A stretch of 50,265 nucleotides of DNA from positions 1 through 50,265 of the forward strand of contig QWII01000074.1 of assembly GCA_021405325.1 (NCBI GenBank), given 5' to 3'. The position numbers and the translations under genes are program-made. The DNA is from Caldilinea sp. CFX5 (lineage in GTDB: Bacteria > Chloroflexota > Anaerolineae > Caldilineales > Caldilineaceae). Positions 31,572 to 40,264 of the stretch are shown one piece after another. The notes under the pieces were generated by a model, which saw nothing but the letters and a program-made list of their open reading frames with translations, did no database searches and had not been told where the DNA came from. Within the stretch, counting starts at the first letter, position 1. Each line of letters starts with the position of its first letter.

Positions 31572-32135
31572 TCATCCGTTATGTATAGCGCGGTCGCGGT
31601 TGAAGAGTAGATCGACCGCAGCCGCTAAATCAGCAACAATCGGCGGTGGCAACACAGCATCAACGAAGAGCCGATCCAGGTCAACGCCCTGGCGACCACT
31701 CTTGACCAAAATGGCGTGACAACCGGCCGCACAGGCAGCTTCGTAATCCGTCATCGCGTCACCAATAAAGACTGCTTCGGTCAATGAAAAGGCAAATTGG
31801 TGAGCAGCCTGTTGGAGCAATCCCGGCTGTGGTTTGCGACAGCGACAGTTATCGGCTGGGTGATGGGGGCAGACAAAAAAAGCGTCAATGCGCCCGCCGG
31901 CCTTGGTAACGACTTCATGGAGCCGTTGATGCAGTTCTGTCACTACGGCTGCCTCAATAATCCCGCGTCCGATGGCCGACTGATTGGTGACGACGACAAT
32001 CGGGACGGCCAGGGTTGCCAATCTTGCCAGGGCGGGCAGGACGCCCGGCAAAAACTGGAATTCCTGCCAACTCTTGACATAATCAGCCCGTTCGCGATTG
32101 AGCACGCCATCCCGATCCAACAAAATCGCCTGCAT
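31572..32135 (-). CDS. gmhB: D-glycero-D-manno-heptose 1,7-bisphosphate phosphatase
   Basis: A 187-residue HAD phosphatase removing the 7-phosphate from heptose bisphosphate. Motif I DRDGVLN (nucleophile and general acid Asp), VVTNQSAIGRG (motif II), the zinc-binding loop CPHHPADNCRCRKP and motif IV FIGDAMTDYEAA are all present. The length is that of GmhB. It belongs with the kinase, isomerase and nucleotidyltransferase genes just upstream, so the likely product is heptose 1-phosphate (alpha anomer) for GDP activation. It starts 13 bases after the gmhA stop. Confidence 0.93.
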   Translation of the reverse strand: MQAILLDRDGVLNRERADYVKSWQEFQFLPGVLPALARLATLAVPIVVVTNQSAIGRGIIEAAVVTELHQRLHEVVTKAGGRIDAFFVCPHHPADNCRCRKPQPGLLQQAAHQFAFSLTEAVFIGDAMTDYEAACAAGCHAILVKSGRQGVDLDRLFVDAVLPPPIVADLAAAVDLLFNRDRAIHNG

Positions 32136-32148
32136 AGATGACCATCAA

Positions 32149-32784
32149 CTACCGTTTCACCGGTACCCGATCGGCAATCACCGTGGGAATCGGTTGATCG
32201 CTATTGAGTAGAAAGCCATGCTGCGCAGCCTTGCGCACAGCAATGGTGACCATGTGCGCCATCATCAAATGAATGTCTTCAATCTGCTCAATCGAATCGC
32301 TGGGAACCACAATGGGCAGATCGACCATCTTTGCCAGCTTGCCGCCCTGGTAGCCAGACCAGCCGATGGTAAAAGCGCCGCAAGTGCGGGCGACCTGCAC
32401 CGCTTTCAGGACATTGGCGGAATTGCCGCTGGCCGAAATCGCCAGCACCACATCCTCCGGCTGGACAAAATTGGTTAATTGTTCGGCAAAGACCGTATCG
32501 TAACCATAATCATTGGCGCAGGCCGAGAAGAAAGCCATGTTGTCATTTAGCGCTTGCACCCGCAAACGGGGTACACCGGCCATTACCGTATTTTTGCCCA
32601 GATCGCAGGCAAAGTGCGACGCGGTGGCGGCGCTGCCGCCATTCCCCATAATGAATACCTGGCGCTGATTGATGCGCGCCAGATGGATCTGTTCGACTGT
32701 TGCTTCAATCAGTTCCAGCGCCAGTGCGTCAATTGTGCGTTTAATACCAACAATGTAATTGCGATATTGCTCGACAGAAGTCAT
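32149..32784 (-). CDS. gmhA: Sedoheptulose-7-phosphate isomerase
   Basis: A 211-residue SIS-domain isomerase making D-glycero-D-manno-heptose 7-phosphate from sedoheptulose 7-phosphate, the first committed step. Signatures: IFIMGNGGSAATASHFACDLGKN-type substrate loop, ALNDNMAFFSACANDYGYDTVFAEQL, LAISASGNSANVLKA (SIS Ser/Thr motif), and DLPIVVPSDSIEQIEDIHLMMAHM at the end, as in GmhA. GAGGAG lies eight bases before the ATG. Its place between the hddA and gmhB genes matches the GDP-heptose operon. Confidence 0.93.
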   Translation of the reverse strand: MTSVEQYRNYIVGIKRTIDALALELIEATVEQIHLARINQRQVFIMGNGGSAATASHFACDLGKNTVMAGVPRLRVQALNDNMAFFSACANDYGYDTVFAEQLTNFVQPEDVVLAISASGNSANVLKAVQVARTCGAFTIGWSGYQGGKLAKMVDLPIVVPSDSIEQIEDIHLMMAHMVTIAVRKAAQHGFLLNSDQPIPTVIADRVPVKR

Positions 32785-32880
32785 GCCATGAACTCCTCAG
32801 CGATTATCACGAACAGCACAGAAAGTAACCCATAACTCTTGTACAAAGTGTTCCTTGCTGGCGCTCGGTGGTATATATCC

Positions 32881-33855
32881 TCAACTGGAGTGGAAAATAA
32901 CTTTTGAACCATCCGGTTCCAAGCGAAAGGGGAGTTCGCGCAAAGAATGTAATGCCAAGCGCACCTCATCCTGCTGGTGAGAGGGGCAATAGAGCAACAG
33001 AAAGCCGCCGCCGCCGGCGCCCGAAATCTTCCCGCCAATGGCCCCCGCTTTGCGCGCGGCGCTATAGAGATCATCGATCACTTGGTTGCTGATGCGGCTG
33101 GCCAGCCGTTTCTTCAATTGCCAGCTTTCGTCTAAGAGGGCGCCAAAGTCATCAAAGGCGTGGCTTTCCAATGCCGACCGCGCGCTCAACGCCAGTTCTT
33201 TCATCTGACAAAGCAGTTGGGTGTTGGCGTCAATGTTTTGCGACTGTTCCGTGAGAACACTCTCCGCCTTCCGGGTTACATTGGTGTAAAAGAGCATCAG
33301 GTTTTGATTCAGTTTGCGCAACTGTTTGTGATTCAACCCTAGGTGATGCACACGGATCTCATCATTGCGCCCAAAGAAGAGGAAGCGCTGGCCGCCATAG
33401 GCGGCAATGTACTGATCCTGCACCCCAATCGGTTTGCCCAGAATGTCAATCTCAATCTCACAGGCTTCCCGCGCCAACTGTTCATGGGTGACCGGTGTGC
33501 CCAGATAGCTGTACATGGCGTTGAGTAATCCCACCGTCACCGTGCTGGAGGAGCCAAGCCCGGAGCCTTCCGCAGGAATATCGGCCATGGTGGAAATCTC
33601 AACCCCCTGCGTAATGCCGGTTTTGCGCAAACTTTCGCGCACTAATTCATGTTGCAGTTCATCAATACTATCAACCAACTCCGTACGGGTGTAGCCGACG
33701 CGGATTTTGCTGTCAAAGCGCTCCTTGATGATGACATAGATAAACTTGTCAATGGCTGAGGAAAGAACCCACCCTTCTTCCTGGCGAAAAAAGGCCCGGA
33801 AATCGGTGCCGCCGCCGAGAAAGCTAATGCGCAAGGGTGTTTTGGTAATAATCAT
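32881..33855 (-). CDS. hddA: D-glycero-D-manno-heptose 7-phosphate kinase (GHMP family)
   Basis: A 324-residue GHMP kinase. It begins [18 protein letters not shown] (family motif 1), carries [19 protein letters not shown] as ATP loop (motif 2) and [16 protein letters not shown] near the end (motif 3). Phosphorylates the 1-position of D-glycero-D-manno-heptose 7-phosphate to give the bisphosphate used by GmhB. AGGTGA lies before the ATG. The gap to gmhA is 96 bases; the gap from the nucleotidyltransferase gene upstream is seven bases. Relatives act on fucose or other sugars, but the neighbours favour heptose. Confidence 0.9.
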   Translation of the reverse strand: MIITKTPLRISFLGGGTDFRAFFRQEEGWVLSSAIDKFIYVIIKERFDSKIRVGYTRTELVDSIDELQHELVRESLRKTGITQGVEISTMADIPAEGSGLGSSSTVTVGLLNAMYSYLGTPVTHEQLAREACEIEIDILGKPIGVQDQYIAAYGGQRFLFFGRNDEIRVHHLGLNHKQLRKLNQNLMLFYTNVTRKAESVLTEQSQNIDANTQLLCQMKELALSARSALESHAFDDFGALLDESWQLKKRLASRISNQVIDDLYSAARKAGAIGGKISGAGGGGFLLLYCPSHQQDEVRLALHSLRELPFRLEPDGSKVIFHSS

Positions 33856-33862
33856 GATTCAC

Positions 33863-34621
33863 CTAAAGAGCTTGGGCAAAGCCGGAAACGGCCGGGGTGG
33901 TCTGGGCTACCTGTTGCGCCCGGTCATAACCATGAAAGGTGCCGATGTCAATGACATACTCATCGCCTGCAATGGGCTGCCCCCACAAGGCGTACCCGCC
34001 GGCCAGCGCTGCCGGAAAGACATGGCGGCCAAAGTCCACTTCGCTTGCGGCCGGAATCAGTTCGAGAATGGCTGGCTCACAAACCATCAGACCGGCATTG
34101 GCCAGATCGGTGAAGACCTGATCCGGTGGCGGCTTCTCGACAAAGCGTTGAATGCGTCCGGTGGCATCGATCGCCACCAATCCGCACTCAGTCGGATTCG
34201 GCACTTGGTAGAGCGCCAGCGTCGCTACGGTGGTCACCTTTGTCTGCGCTTTCCGCGCTTCATGAAAAGCCAGTAACCGTGACAGTGACAGGTTGGTAAA
34301 AACATCACCGTAGACAACAACGAATGGTTCATCCAGAAAGGCTTGCAGATGTTTGGCGGCGCCGGCTGTCCCCAGGAGTTGCGGTTCATACGAGTAGGTA
34401 AGCTGTACGCCAAAACGGCTGCCGTCGCCAAAGTAATCGGTAATCACGTTTGGGCAGTGGTGCAAATTCATGGCGATCTGGTCAATCCCGGTGGCGTGCA
34501 ACCAGGCCACATGCGCTTCCAGCAAGGGTTTGCCCTGGACCGGCAACATGGGCTTGGGGCGGTTGAGCGTGAGGTCGCGCAAGCGTGTCCCCTTACCGGC
34601 GGCCAAAATTAATCCTTTCAT
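33863..34621 (-). CDS. hddC: Nucleotidyltransferase, D-glycero-D-manno-heptose 1-phosphate guanylyltransferase-like
   Basis: A 252-residue NTP_transferase. [24 protein letters not shown] at residues 4-27 is the nucleotide-binding signature; [17 protein letters not shown] (metal Asp), FVEKPP and NAGLMVCEP follow. In this gene order it is best read as the enzyme that joins GMP to heptose 1-phosphate, giving GDP-D-glycero-alpha-D-manno-heptose. Sequence alone cannot exclude glucose- or mannose-1-phosphate. Its ATG immediately follows the TAA of the upstream gene (no gap), so the two are translationally coupled. Confidence 0.82.
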   Translation of the reverse strand: MKGLILAAGKGTRLRDLTLNRPKPMLPVQGKPLLEAHVAWLHATGIDQIAMNLHHCPNVITDYFGDGSRFGVQLTYSYEPQLLGTAGAAKHLQAFLDEPFVVVYGDVFTNLSLSRLLAFHEARKAQTKVTTVATLALYQVPNPTECGLVAIDATGRIQRFVEKPPPDQVFTDLANAGLMVCEPAILELIPAASEVDFGRHVFPAALAGGYALWGQPIAGDEYVIDIGTFHGYDRAQQVAQTTPAVSGFAQAL

Positions 34622-36136
34622 TTAGTAAGCTCCGTGCCCACGAAAAACAGCCGGCAAGGTCTGGAAGAAGAGAATTTGCAGGTCGAGCCAGATGCTATAG
34701 TTCCGAATGTAGTGCATATCCAGCCGTACCCGTTCCTCGTAGGAGAGATCCGAGCGGCCCGATACCTGCCAGAGACCGGTCAATCCTGGTTTCACCGTCA
34801 ATAAGTTCTGTTTCATCCGCCCATACATCTCCGCCTCTGCCGGCGAGATCATTCGTGGCCCGACCAGACTCATCTGCCCCAGCAAGACATTGATGAATTG
34901 GGGCAACTCATCCAGGCTGGTGCGGCGCAACCAGTGGCCGACACGGGTGATGCGCGGGTCAACTTTAAGCTTATGGGTCGCTTTCAGTTCGGCCAGCAAT
35001 TCGGGACGCTGAGTCAGAATTTCATCGCCATTGATCACCATCGTGCGAAATTTGAACGCGCCAAACTCCCGCCCGCCCACGCCAAGCACCCGCCGCCGAT
35101 AGAGAACGGGGCCGCGTGAATCGAGCTTGATCAGGAGGCCGACCAATGCAATGAAGGGGAGTAAGACAATGGAACCCAGCAGAACAATGCTGTAATCTAA
35201 GACCGTTTTGAGAACCATCTCGACCGGATCGAGCCGCATACGATTCAAGTTCATCAGCGGCACGGCATTGCGGGTTGTCACACTCATCCCGGTGGTGAAA
35301 ATTTCATACAGACCGGAGGAGAGCGACATATTGACATTGGGCATAGCCGCCAATTGCAACGTGGTGTCCTGCAACTGTTCACGCGAGAGGGCCGTGGTGG
35401 CAATGATGATCTCCTCGGCGCGGCGCTGATTCACGATTTCGGCTAAATGATGCAACGTCCCTAACACCGGCAGCCCCAACAGCGTGCGGGGGCGATTTTC
35501 CGGCTCTGTTTCCACTGTTTCATCAATAAAGCCCAGGACGATCAAGCCCGAGTGCAGACTGGCGCGCAATTGATTGGCCAGCGAGATGGCTTCCGCATTG
35601 GTGCCGACAATCAGCGCCGGCGTGACAAACCAACCATGTTGGCGCAAGGCGTGGGCGACCCGGCGTAGGAACCAGCGATTGCTACAGACCAAGACACTGG
35701 CGAAGACCCAAGCCAGCACTAACCAGCCACGGGCAATGATAAAGGTCGGTTCGATAAAACTGACGGCCACCACCAGCATCATTCCGCTGGTGCAACTGTT
35801 GAGCGCACGTGAATATTCGGTTGTGCCGCTCAATAAGATCTGGAAATCATAGAGTCGTAACATGGCAAAGAAGAGCAGCCAGACCGGAATCAGCATGGCG
35901 ACCAGCCGCACATAATGGCCGGTAGAGGGAATCACATCCTCAAAGACTGGGATGCCGCCGTAAAAGCGCAGCCAGTAAGCCAGGGCAAAGGCCAGTAAGA
36001 GCATCAAGGCGTCACTGCAGAGTAGAACCAGTTGATACGCGCGTTTCCAGGTCGATTGTGTCACCCAAAGTTTGGGGAGCATCTGCGTCGTGTCAGAGAC
36101 CGAAACATTGGCGTTAGATGTCGCATTAGATGTCAT
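34622..36136 (-). CDS. Undecaprenyl-phosphate phosphosugar transferase (WbaP/WcaJ type)
   Basis: A 504-residue polyprenyl-phosphate sugar-1-phosphate transferase; start at the ATG ending at 36136 (MTSNATSN), while a TTG 14 codons earlier is possible. Five membrane helices (~27-48, 65-85, 97-115, 120-140 and ~290-315), a CoA-binding-like domain (~145-260, [22 protein letters not shown]) and the C-terminal bacterial transferase domain: [53 protein letters not shown] and [15 protein letters not shown]. It starts glycan assembly by attaching the first sugar to the lipid carrier. It is the first gene of the 36136-to-31572 block, with a long structured leader upstream. Confidence 0.93.
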   Translation of the reverse strand: MTSNATSNANVSVSDTTQMLPKLWVTQSTWKRAYQLVLLCSDALMLLLAFALAYWLRFYGGIPVFEDVIPSTGHYVRLVAMLIPVWLLFFAMLRLYDFQILLSGTTEYSRALNSCTSGMMLVVAVSFIEPTFIIARGWLVLAWVFASVLVCSNRWFLRRVAHALRQHGWFVTPALIVGTNAEAISLANQLRASLHSGLIVLGFIDETVETEPENRPRTLLGLPVLGTLHHLAEIVNQRRAEEIIIATTALSREQLQDTTLQLAAMPNVNMSLSSGLYEIFTTGMSVTTRNAVPLMNLNRMRLDPVEMVLKTVLDYSIVLLGSIVLLPFIALVGLLIKLDSRGPVLYRRRVLGVGGREFGAFKFRTMVINGDEILTQRPELLAELKATHKLKVDPRITRVGHWLRRTSLDELPQFINVLLGQMSLVGPRMISPAEAEMYGRMKQNLLTVKPGLTGLWQVSGRSDLSYEERVRLDMHYIRNYSIWLDLQILFFQTLPAVFRGHGAY

Positions 36137-36328
36137 AATCGGCAAATTTCCCAGCGTTTTTGCGAATGCTTGTGTCAAAAGACACCCTAAGTGTAACAGT
36201 AGATTGATCCTGAAGGTGTTACAATTGTCTTACAATGATTAGTGGCGACTATGTCAAAAGTTGTATCAAGTTGAAGATAAAAACAGGACAAAAAGGCGAT
36301 GACAACAGCAGTCGCAGAGGGCAATGGT

Positions 36329-36398
36329 GCAGGGGTAAATCACTGGTCAGGAGCAGCATATCCATGCCGCTGTGTACTGACCAACGGTTTACCCCTGC
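36329..36398 (-). ncRNA. Nested stem-loop in leader of the transferase gene (candidate structured RNA)
   Basis: Three nested stems line up: GCAGGGGTAAA (36329-36339) with TTTACCCCTGC (36388-36398), TGGTCA with TGACCA inside it, and GCAGCAT with ATGCCGC around an ATCC loop. It lies ~200 bases upstream of the transferase start on the minus strand, in a 379-base gap that contains no gene. It could be a leader regulator or just another palindromic element; no known riboswitch class is recognised. Confidence 0.35.
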
Positions 36399-36459
36399 GC
36401 TTGGATTGTTTGCGCGTCAATGCGCATTGGGGCTGGTAAAAACAAACGTGGCTTGTGAT

Positions 36460-36520
36460 TGTCTTACGCAACTGTCTTGCGCAACTGTCTTGCGCAAGAC
36501 AGTTGCGCAATTGTCTTACA
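36460..36520. repeat. 13-bp repeats and 34-bp perfect palindrome
   Basis: Three head-to-tail units TGTCTTACGCAAC, TGTCTTGCGCAAC, TGTCTTGCGCAAG are followed by an inverted unit (ACAGTTGCGCAAT) and a partial TGTCTTACAC. Bases 36477-36510 form an uninterrupted 34-base palindrome. It abuts the stop codon of the GT39-like gene (36516). AATTGTCTTACA also occurs at ~36224-36235, near the other end of the same gap. Confidence 0.8.
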
Positions 36521-37787
36521 CGGCCGGCTGTTTCACCGGTTGGGACAGCGTGCGTGGCTGCACCAACTGTTGATACGCCACCTGCAAACTATAAGCGGCA
36601 AACAGGATAAAGAAGGGATCGAGCGGGATGCGATACCGGATCATTGTCCAGGTGACAGCGTAGATTCCCGTATGGACAACAATGAACAAATAGATGGGCG
36701 CTAATTCAGTGAAGCGGCGCAAATTGGCAAAAAAGCCATAGAGTGCAAAGGGGACGATCACGCCAAAGGAAAAGACGCGCAAGAGATTGGCGGGCAGCGT
36801 CGAATCCGCCGTCGGCCAGAAGAGGAAGAATTCCCGCAGCCGCGTCAGGCTGAGCATGACAAAGTCCCACGGTTGATTCAGTATATTCTGCACCCCCAGG
36901 CGCAGCAAGGTGTTGGTAATGAGTACATCATTTTTGCTTGCCAACACCTCCGGCGGGATGGGGAAGACTTGGAAGGGATGAAAATCGCCCATATGGCCCG
37001 GATGGTTGCCATTCCAGAAGACATGGCCGAATTGCGCCTCTAAGAGCAAGAATTGATGCCAGAGTAGATAGTTGCGGATGGTTAGCGGCAATACGGCCAG
37101 ACCAATCACCACAAACGGAAGCGCCACCAGCCAAAGTTTTGTCTCTTTGCGCACAGCATAATAGAGCCACAACAACAAAATCGGAATAAAGAAGACCACC
37201 GCCATTCGCAGGAGAACCGCCACCGCCAGCACGACGCCCAGCGTGAACCAGGCGCCAACCCCTTTCAGCTCACCGGCGCGCATCCGTATCGCCAGGTAGA
37301 GGGCGATCAGCAAAGCCAGGGTAAAGGGTGTTTCTGTCACCAATGTGACGCCATAGAAGATCAAGTACGCATAGACGGCCGCCAGCGCGCTGGCGACTAA
37401 CGCCACGGTTGTGCCAAAGAGCCGCCGGCCAATGAGAAAAAGCAACCAGACGCTGACCGTACTCATAAGCGCCATGATGATTCTGGCCGCCAGCGGGTGA
37501 TAGCCGAAGAGGGTATAGATGCCGGCGAGGAAAAGGCTAATGGCGTAGGAGTAGTACGACTGTGGCGCATCCGCCGCCACCCAAGGATACCACGGTTCCG
37601 GAAAGGTCATGCCATGACCGCTGGCAAAGCGCTGCCCCAACATACTGTAGGAGATCTCATCATGCGCTCCGGAAAGCCCACTCACCGTATCCCCTAGGTA
37701 AAAGGCGGCGGCCATGCGCGTCACCAAGGCGACGAACAAAATCAGTATGAGATAACGATTTACCTGCTTTTGATCAAAAGTCATCAT
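36516..37787 (-). CDS. GT39/ArnT-like membrane glycosyltransferase
   Basis: A 423-residue GT-C membrane protein; start at the ATG pair ending at 37787 (MMTFDQKQVN), with a GTG two codons earlier. About nine to ten membrane helices. The first loop has AHDEISYSMLGQRFASGHG, where the DE pair is the usual catalytic acid/metal site of GT-C enzymes. LFLIGRRLFGTTVALVASALAAVYAYLIFYG and TETPFTLALLIALYLAI fit the PMT_2/ArnT family. It would use a lipid-linked sugar donor outside the membrane. The final stop overlaps the repeat block. Acceptor unknown. Confidence 0.87.
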   Translation of the reverse strand: MMTFDQKQVNRYLILILFVALVTRMAAAFYLGDTVSGLSGAHDEISYSMLGQRFASGHGMTFPEPWYPWVAADAPQSYYSYAISLFLAGIYTLFGYHPLAARIIMALMSTVSVWLLFLIGRRLFGTTVALVASALAAVYAYLIFYGVTLVTETPFTLALLIALYLAIRMRAGELKGVGAWFTLGVVLAVAVLLRMAVVFFIPILLLWLYYAVRKETKLWLVALPFVVIGLAVLPLTIRNYLLWHQFLLLEAQFGHVFWNGNHPGHMGDFHPFQVFPIPPEVLASKNDVLITNTLLRLGVQNILNQPWDFVMLSLTRLREFFLFWPTADSTLPANLLRVFSFGVIVPFALYGFFANLRRFTELAPIYLFIVVHTGIYAVTWTMIRYRIPLDPFFILFAAYSLQVAYQQLVQPRTLSQPVKQPAV

Positions 37788-37815
37788 GTGCACTCTTTGT
37801 TTCTTCCTATGACCG

Positions 37816-37874
37816 GTATACTGTCATCACAAACCCGATTTCTGCCAGAAACCGGGTTTGTGATGACGGTATAC
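37816..37874. repeat. 29-bp inverted repeat
   Basis: Arms 37816-37844 and 37846-37874 (GTATAC..GTCATCACAAACCC and complement) mismatch at two positions and are separated by one base. It lies between the methyltransferase gene stop and the GT39-like gene start, so it is an almost continuous 59-base palindrome in the transcript. Confidence 0.75.
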
Positions 37875-37877
37875 GGC

Positions 37878-38621
37878 TTACTTGCCAACGACTGTCGTAC
37901 CCCACAAGTAGACGATCGGTTCCAGCGGTGCAACCGGCCAGATGGCGCTTTGTTGCACCTGGAACCCCTGGTTTTGTAACAATTCCCGCCAGTGGGCCAA
38001 CGATAAATCGCGATCGATGGGCTGAAAGGCCGCTTTCCCAAAGAGGCGGCGCCGTTTTAGCACAGTGCGCACGAGCCGCAAGAGCAGCATGGGATCAGGG
38101 CGTTGCCGTAACAAGCGATTCTTGGCCCACGTCTGCAATGAGTTGGGCGCCGGCACCGAAAGGGCAAAATGACCGCCCGGCGCCAACACCCGCCGAATTT
38201 CACGTAAACTTTGCGTTAAATCAAAGACATGTTCCATTGTGTCGGCGGCGACAATGGCGCCAAAGAAGTTATCCGGGTAGGGCAGATGTTCAGCAATGGC
38301 GACGGCTGGTCGCAGACGGGCAAACCGGGCCTGCGCACGCGCAACCCCCACCTGTGAAATATCGACGGCGTGCCATTCCAGGCTGGGCGCGGCAAAAGCC
38401 CAGAGATCGCCATCGCCGGTGCCAAGATCAAGCAAGCGTTGGTTCGGCGCCGCCCGACAGAAATCCAGCAACGCCGTTTTGGTCACACGCGAATATTCGC
38501 CATCCAGATGGGTGCCCATCAGACCGGGGGTGGTATAGGCTTTGTCGTAGATGGCCTGAACTTCAGCGGTGGACAGCGTGGTAATGGCCTCCAGTTCAGG
38601 TGGTATCCTTTTATTCCTCAT
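37878..38621 (-). CDS. Class I SAM-dependent methyltransferase
   Basis: A 247-residue methyltransferase. Motif I LLDLGTGDGDLW at ~63-74, acidic residue at the end of strand 2 in WHAVDIS, post-motif DNFFGAIVAADTMEHV and REIRRVLAPGGHFALSVP (motif III-like) match the Methyltransf_11 type. The last ~60 residues (PMLLLRLVRTVLKRRRLFG) are basic and hydrophobic and may sit at the membrane. In this locus it likely methylates a glycan sugar or lipid-linked intermediate; inference. It stands alone between two hairpin-rich gaps. Confidence 0.88.
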   Translation of the reverse strand: MRNKRIPPELEAITTLSTAEVQAIYDKAYTTPGLMGTHLDGEYSRVTKTALLDFCRAAPNQRLLDLGTGDGDLWAFAAPSLEWHAVDISQVGVARAQARFARLRPAVAIAEHLPYPDNFFGAIVAADTMEHVFDLTQSLREIRRVLAPGGHFALSVPAPNSLQTWAKNRLLRQRPDPMLLLRLVRTVLKRRRLFGKAAFQPIDRDLSLAHWRELLQNQGFQVQQSAIWPVAPLEPIVYLWGTTVVGK

Positions 38622-38667
38622 CGTCGTATCCTATTGTTTAGGATCCGTAAAAATGTAACCTGATATA

Positions 38668-38730
38668 CCGCTCTTCGCGAGTCCGTGACTCGCAGCCAAC
38701 CTGGGCGAGTCACGGACTCGCGAAGAGCGG
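38668..38730. repeat. 26-bp perfect inverted repeat
   Basis: Arms 38668-38693 and 38705-38730 are exact complements (core CGCGAGTCCGTGACTCGC), with an 11-base loop; outer GATCCGTAAA/TTTACGGATC copies extend the symmetry from ~38642 to ~38752. The arms themselves contain a smaller palindrome. Confidence 0.85.
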
Positions 38731-38769
38731 CAACTTATACTTTACGGATCTTTAGGGCTAGTCTCCATA

Positions 38770-38812
38770 CCTCCTACTCCTCGCCGGTCACGGACCGGCG
38801 AGGAGTAGGAGG
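38770..38812. repeat. 20-bp perfect inverted repeat
   Basis: Arms 38770-38789 and 38793-38812 (CCTCCTACTCCTCGCCGGTC and complement) with a CAC-type three-base loop. GTCACGGAC around the loop is shared in form with the previous element (GTCCGTGAC). It lies 11 bases before the stop codon of the next minus-strand gene. Confidence 0.85.
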
Positions 38813-38823
38813 CCGGCATTGGT

Positions 38824-40113
38824 TTACAAAGCCATGGCCGCCTGATAATAGCGTTCCAGTTGCGCCCCCACGGCATCCCAGGCATGAACACGCTCCACAT
38901 AGGCGCGCCCCGCTTGCCCGATCTGCGCCCGGCGTTCCGGTTGCGCCAACAACCTCAAGATCGCTGTGGCAAACTCACCAGCGCCGTCAGCCAGGAGCAA
39001 GTCGCGCCCCCGCTCTGCTTGCAGCCCGGATGCCGCGGCGGGGCTGGCAATGACCGGTGTGCCACAAGCCATCGCCTCTAACACTTTGTTCTGGATGCCG
39101 GCGCCGTATAACACTGGCGCCACAGCGATAGTCGCCTGGCTGAGATAGGGGCGCATGGTCGGCACAGCGCCCGTTACCACCACGGCGCCGGCGGGGGCAG
39201 AAGCCGTGTCGGCCAGGGCGCGCACTTCGGCCGGCGGATCTTTGCCCACCAGTTGCACGCGGACAGTCGGATCGTGCGCCCAGACTTGCGGCATGATCTC
39301 TTGCACGAGATGAAGCGCCGCCGTGATATTGGCGTGGTAGCTCATCTTGCCGGAGAAGACCAGGGTCTTTTCGGCTTTCGGTTGGTCGTCCTGACGGAAA
39401 CCTTCCAGATCGACGCCATTGGGCAACACCGCCACCGCGTCCGCTGCTTGGTTTTCCGGCGGCTGTTGCTTATCAGCCGCGCCAGGACTGTGCGGCCGGT
39501 AAGGGCGCGGGGCTGCCGGCGCCAGCGCCAGCAGCGCCAGTCGATCATGGGGGGACGTGACCAGTATCTGGTCAAATTGTTGGAGTAACCAGCCCTCATA
39601 ACGACGGGTGCGCGCCAACTCCAGCGCGGTCATCAAACGACCGGAGCGACTGCGACTGCGCTCGGCTGCCTGGGCAAAGAGATAGCTGATACAATCCACG
39701 CTATCCCAGACCACCGGCGGCGCACCTTGCGTCGCGCTTACCGTCTGCTTGAGGGCCAGCCCATAGCGCGCGCCGCGCAGATGCTCAACATGGATCACGT
39801 CAAAACGGCGTTGGGTCACGAGTTGACGTAACTGGTGCGCCAGATGCGGCTGCCAACAATAGGCGGCTTGCAGCGGGGCTTGTGACGGCAGCGCTTGCAC
39901 ACAGTTCCATAGCGAACGCGTCTTGGGCAGTGGATCAGCGATGATTTCGATACCAAGCGCTCCTAGCGTTCCCAACTCTTGGCGCTCCTGCTCATTCTGC
40001 CAGAGCGTCGCCAAGGTGATCGTATGGCCGCGGCGCCCCAACGTGCGCAACAGTTCATAGGGACGCACCCGGATCGGATTTGGCGTGTAAGGAACGACAA
40101 AAAGAATCTTCAT
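38824..40113 (-). CDS. Glycosyltransferase family 4
   Basis: A 429-residue GT-B transferase. N-terminal Rossmann domain MKILFVVPYTPNPIRVRPYELLRTLGRRGH; a linker with AVLPNGVDLEGF; C-terminal domain KTLVFSGKMSYHANITAALHLVQEIMPQV, VVVTGAVPTMRPYLSQATIAVAPVLYGAGIQNKVLEAMACGTPVIA. The last stretch carries the GT4 ExxxxxxxxE-type Glu. It resembles TIGR03087 (Stp1)-type sugar transferases of exopolysaccharide loci. Between the domains an insert (~210-225) is rich in Pro and Gln. Sugar unknown. Confidence 0.9.
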   Translation of the reverse strand: MKILFVVPYTPNPIRVRPYELLRTLGRRGHTITLATLWQNEQERQELGTLGALGIEIIADPLPKTRSLWNCVQALPSQAPLQAAYCWQPHLAHQLRQLVTQRRFDVIHVEHLRGARYGLALKQTVSATQGAPPVVWDSVDCISYLFAQAAERSRSRSGRLMTALELARTRRYEGWLLQQFDQILVTSPHDRLALLALAPAAPRPYRPHSPGAADKQQPPENQAADAVAVLPNGVDLEGFRQDDQPKAEKTLVFSGKMSYHANITAALHLVQEIMPQVWAHDPTVRVQLVGKDPPAEVRALADTASAPAGAVVVTGAVPTMRPYLSQATIAVAPVLYGAGIQNKVLEAMACGTPVIASPAAASGLQAERGRDLLLADGAGEFATAILRLLAQPERRAQIGQAGRAYVERVHAWDAVGAQLERYYQAAMAL

Positions 40114-40211
40114 GCAATGAGTGTAACAAAAAGTCGTAAAGTCAGTTGTTTCAAGATCTTGACAAGTAAAAAGCGAGTGCGCTGCCGCGGTTTGTGGCCT
40201 GGGCGTACCCT

Positions 40212-40243
40212 ACACTGACAGGTTTCAAAAACTTGTCAGGTGT
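40212..40243. repeat. Degenerate copy of a dispersed palindrome
   Basis: ACACTGACAGGTTT (40212-40225) and AAACTTGTCAGGTGT (40229-40243) form a 14-base imperfect stem. The same core (CACCTGTCAGGTTT/AAACCTGACAGGTG) recurs as a perfect stem at 50084-50116. It lies in the 150-base gap between two glycosyltransferase genes. Confidence 0.65.
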
Positions 40244-40264
40244 ACCACGGAATGTCAACAGAAG

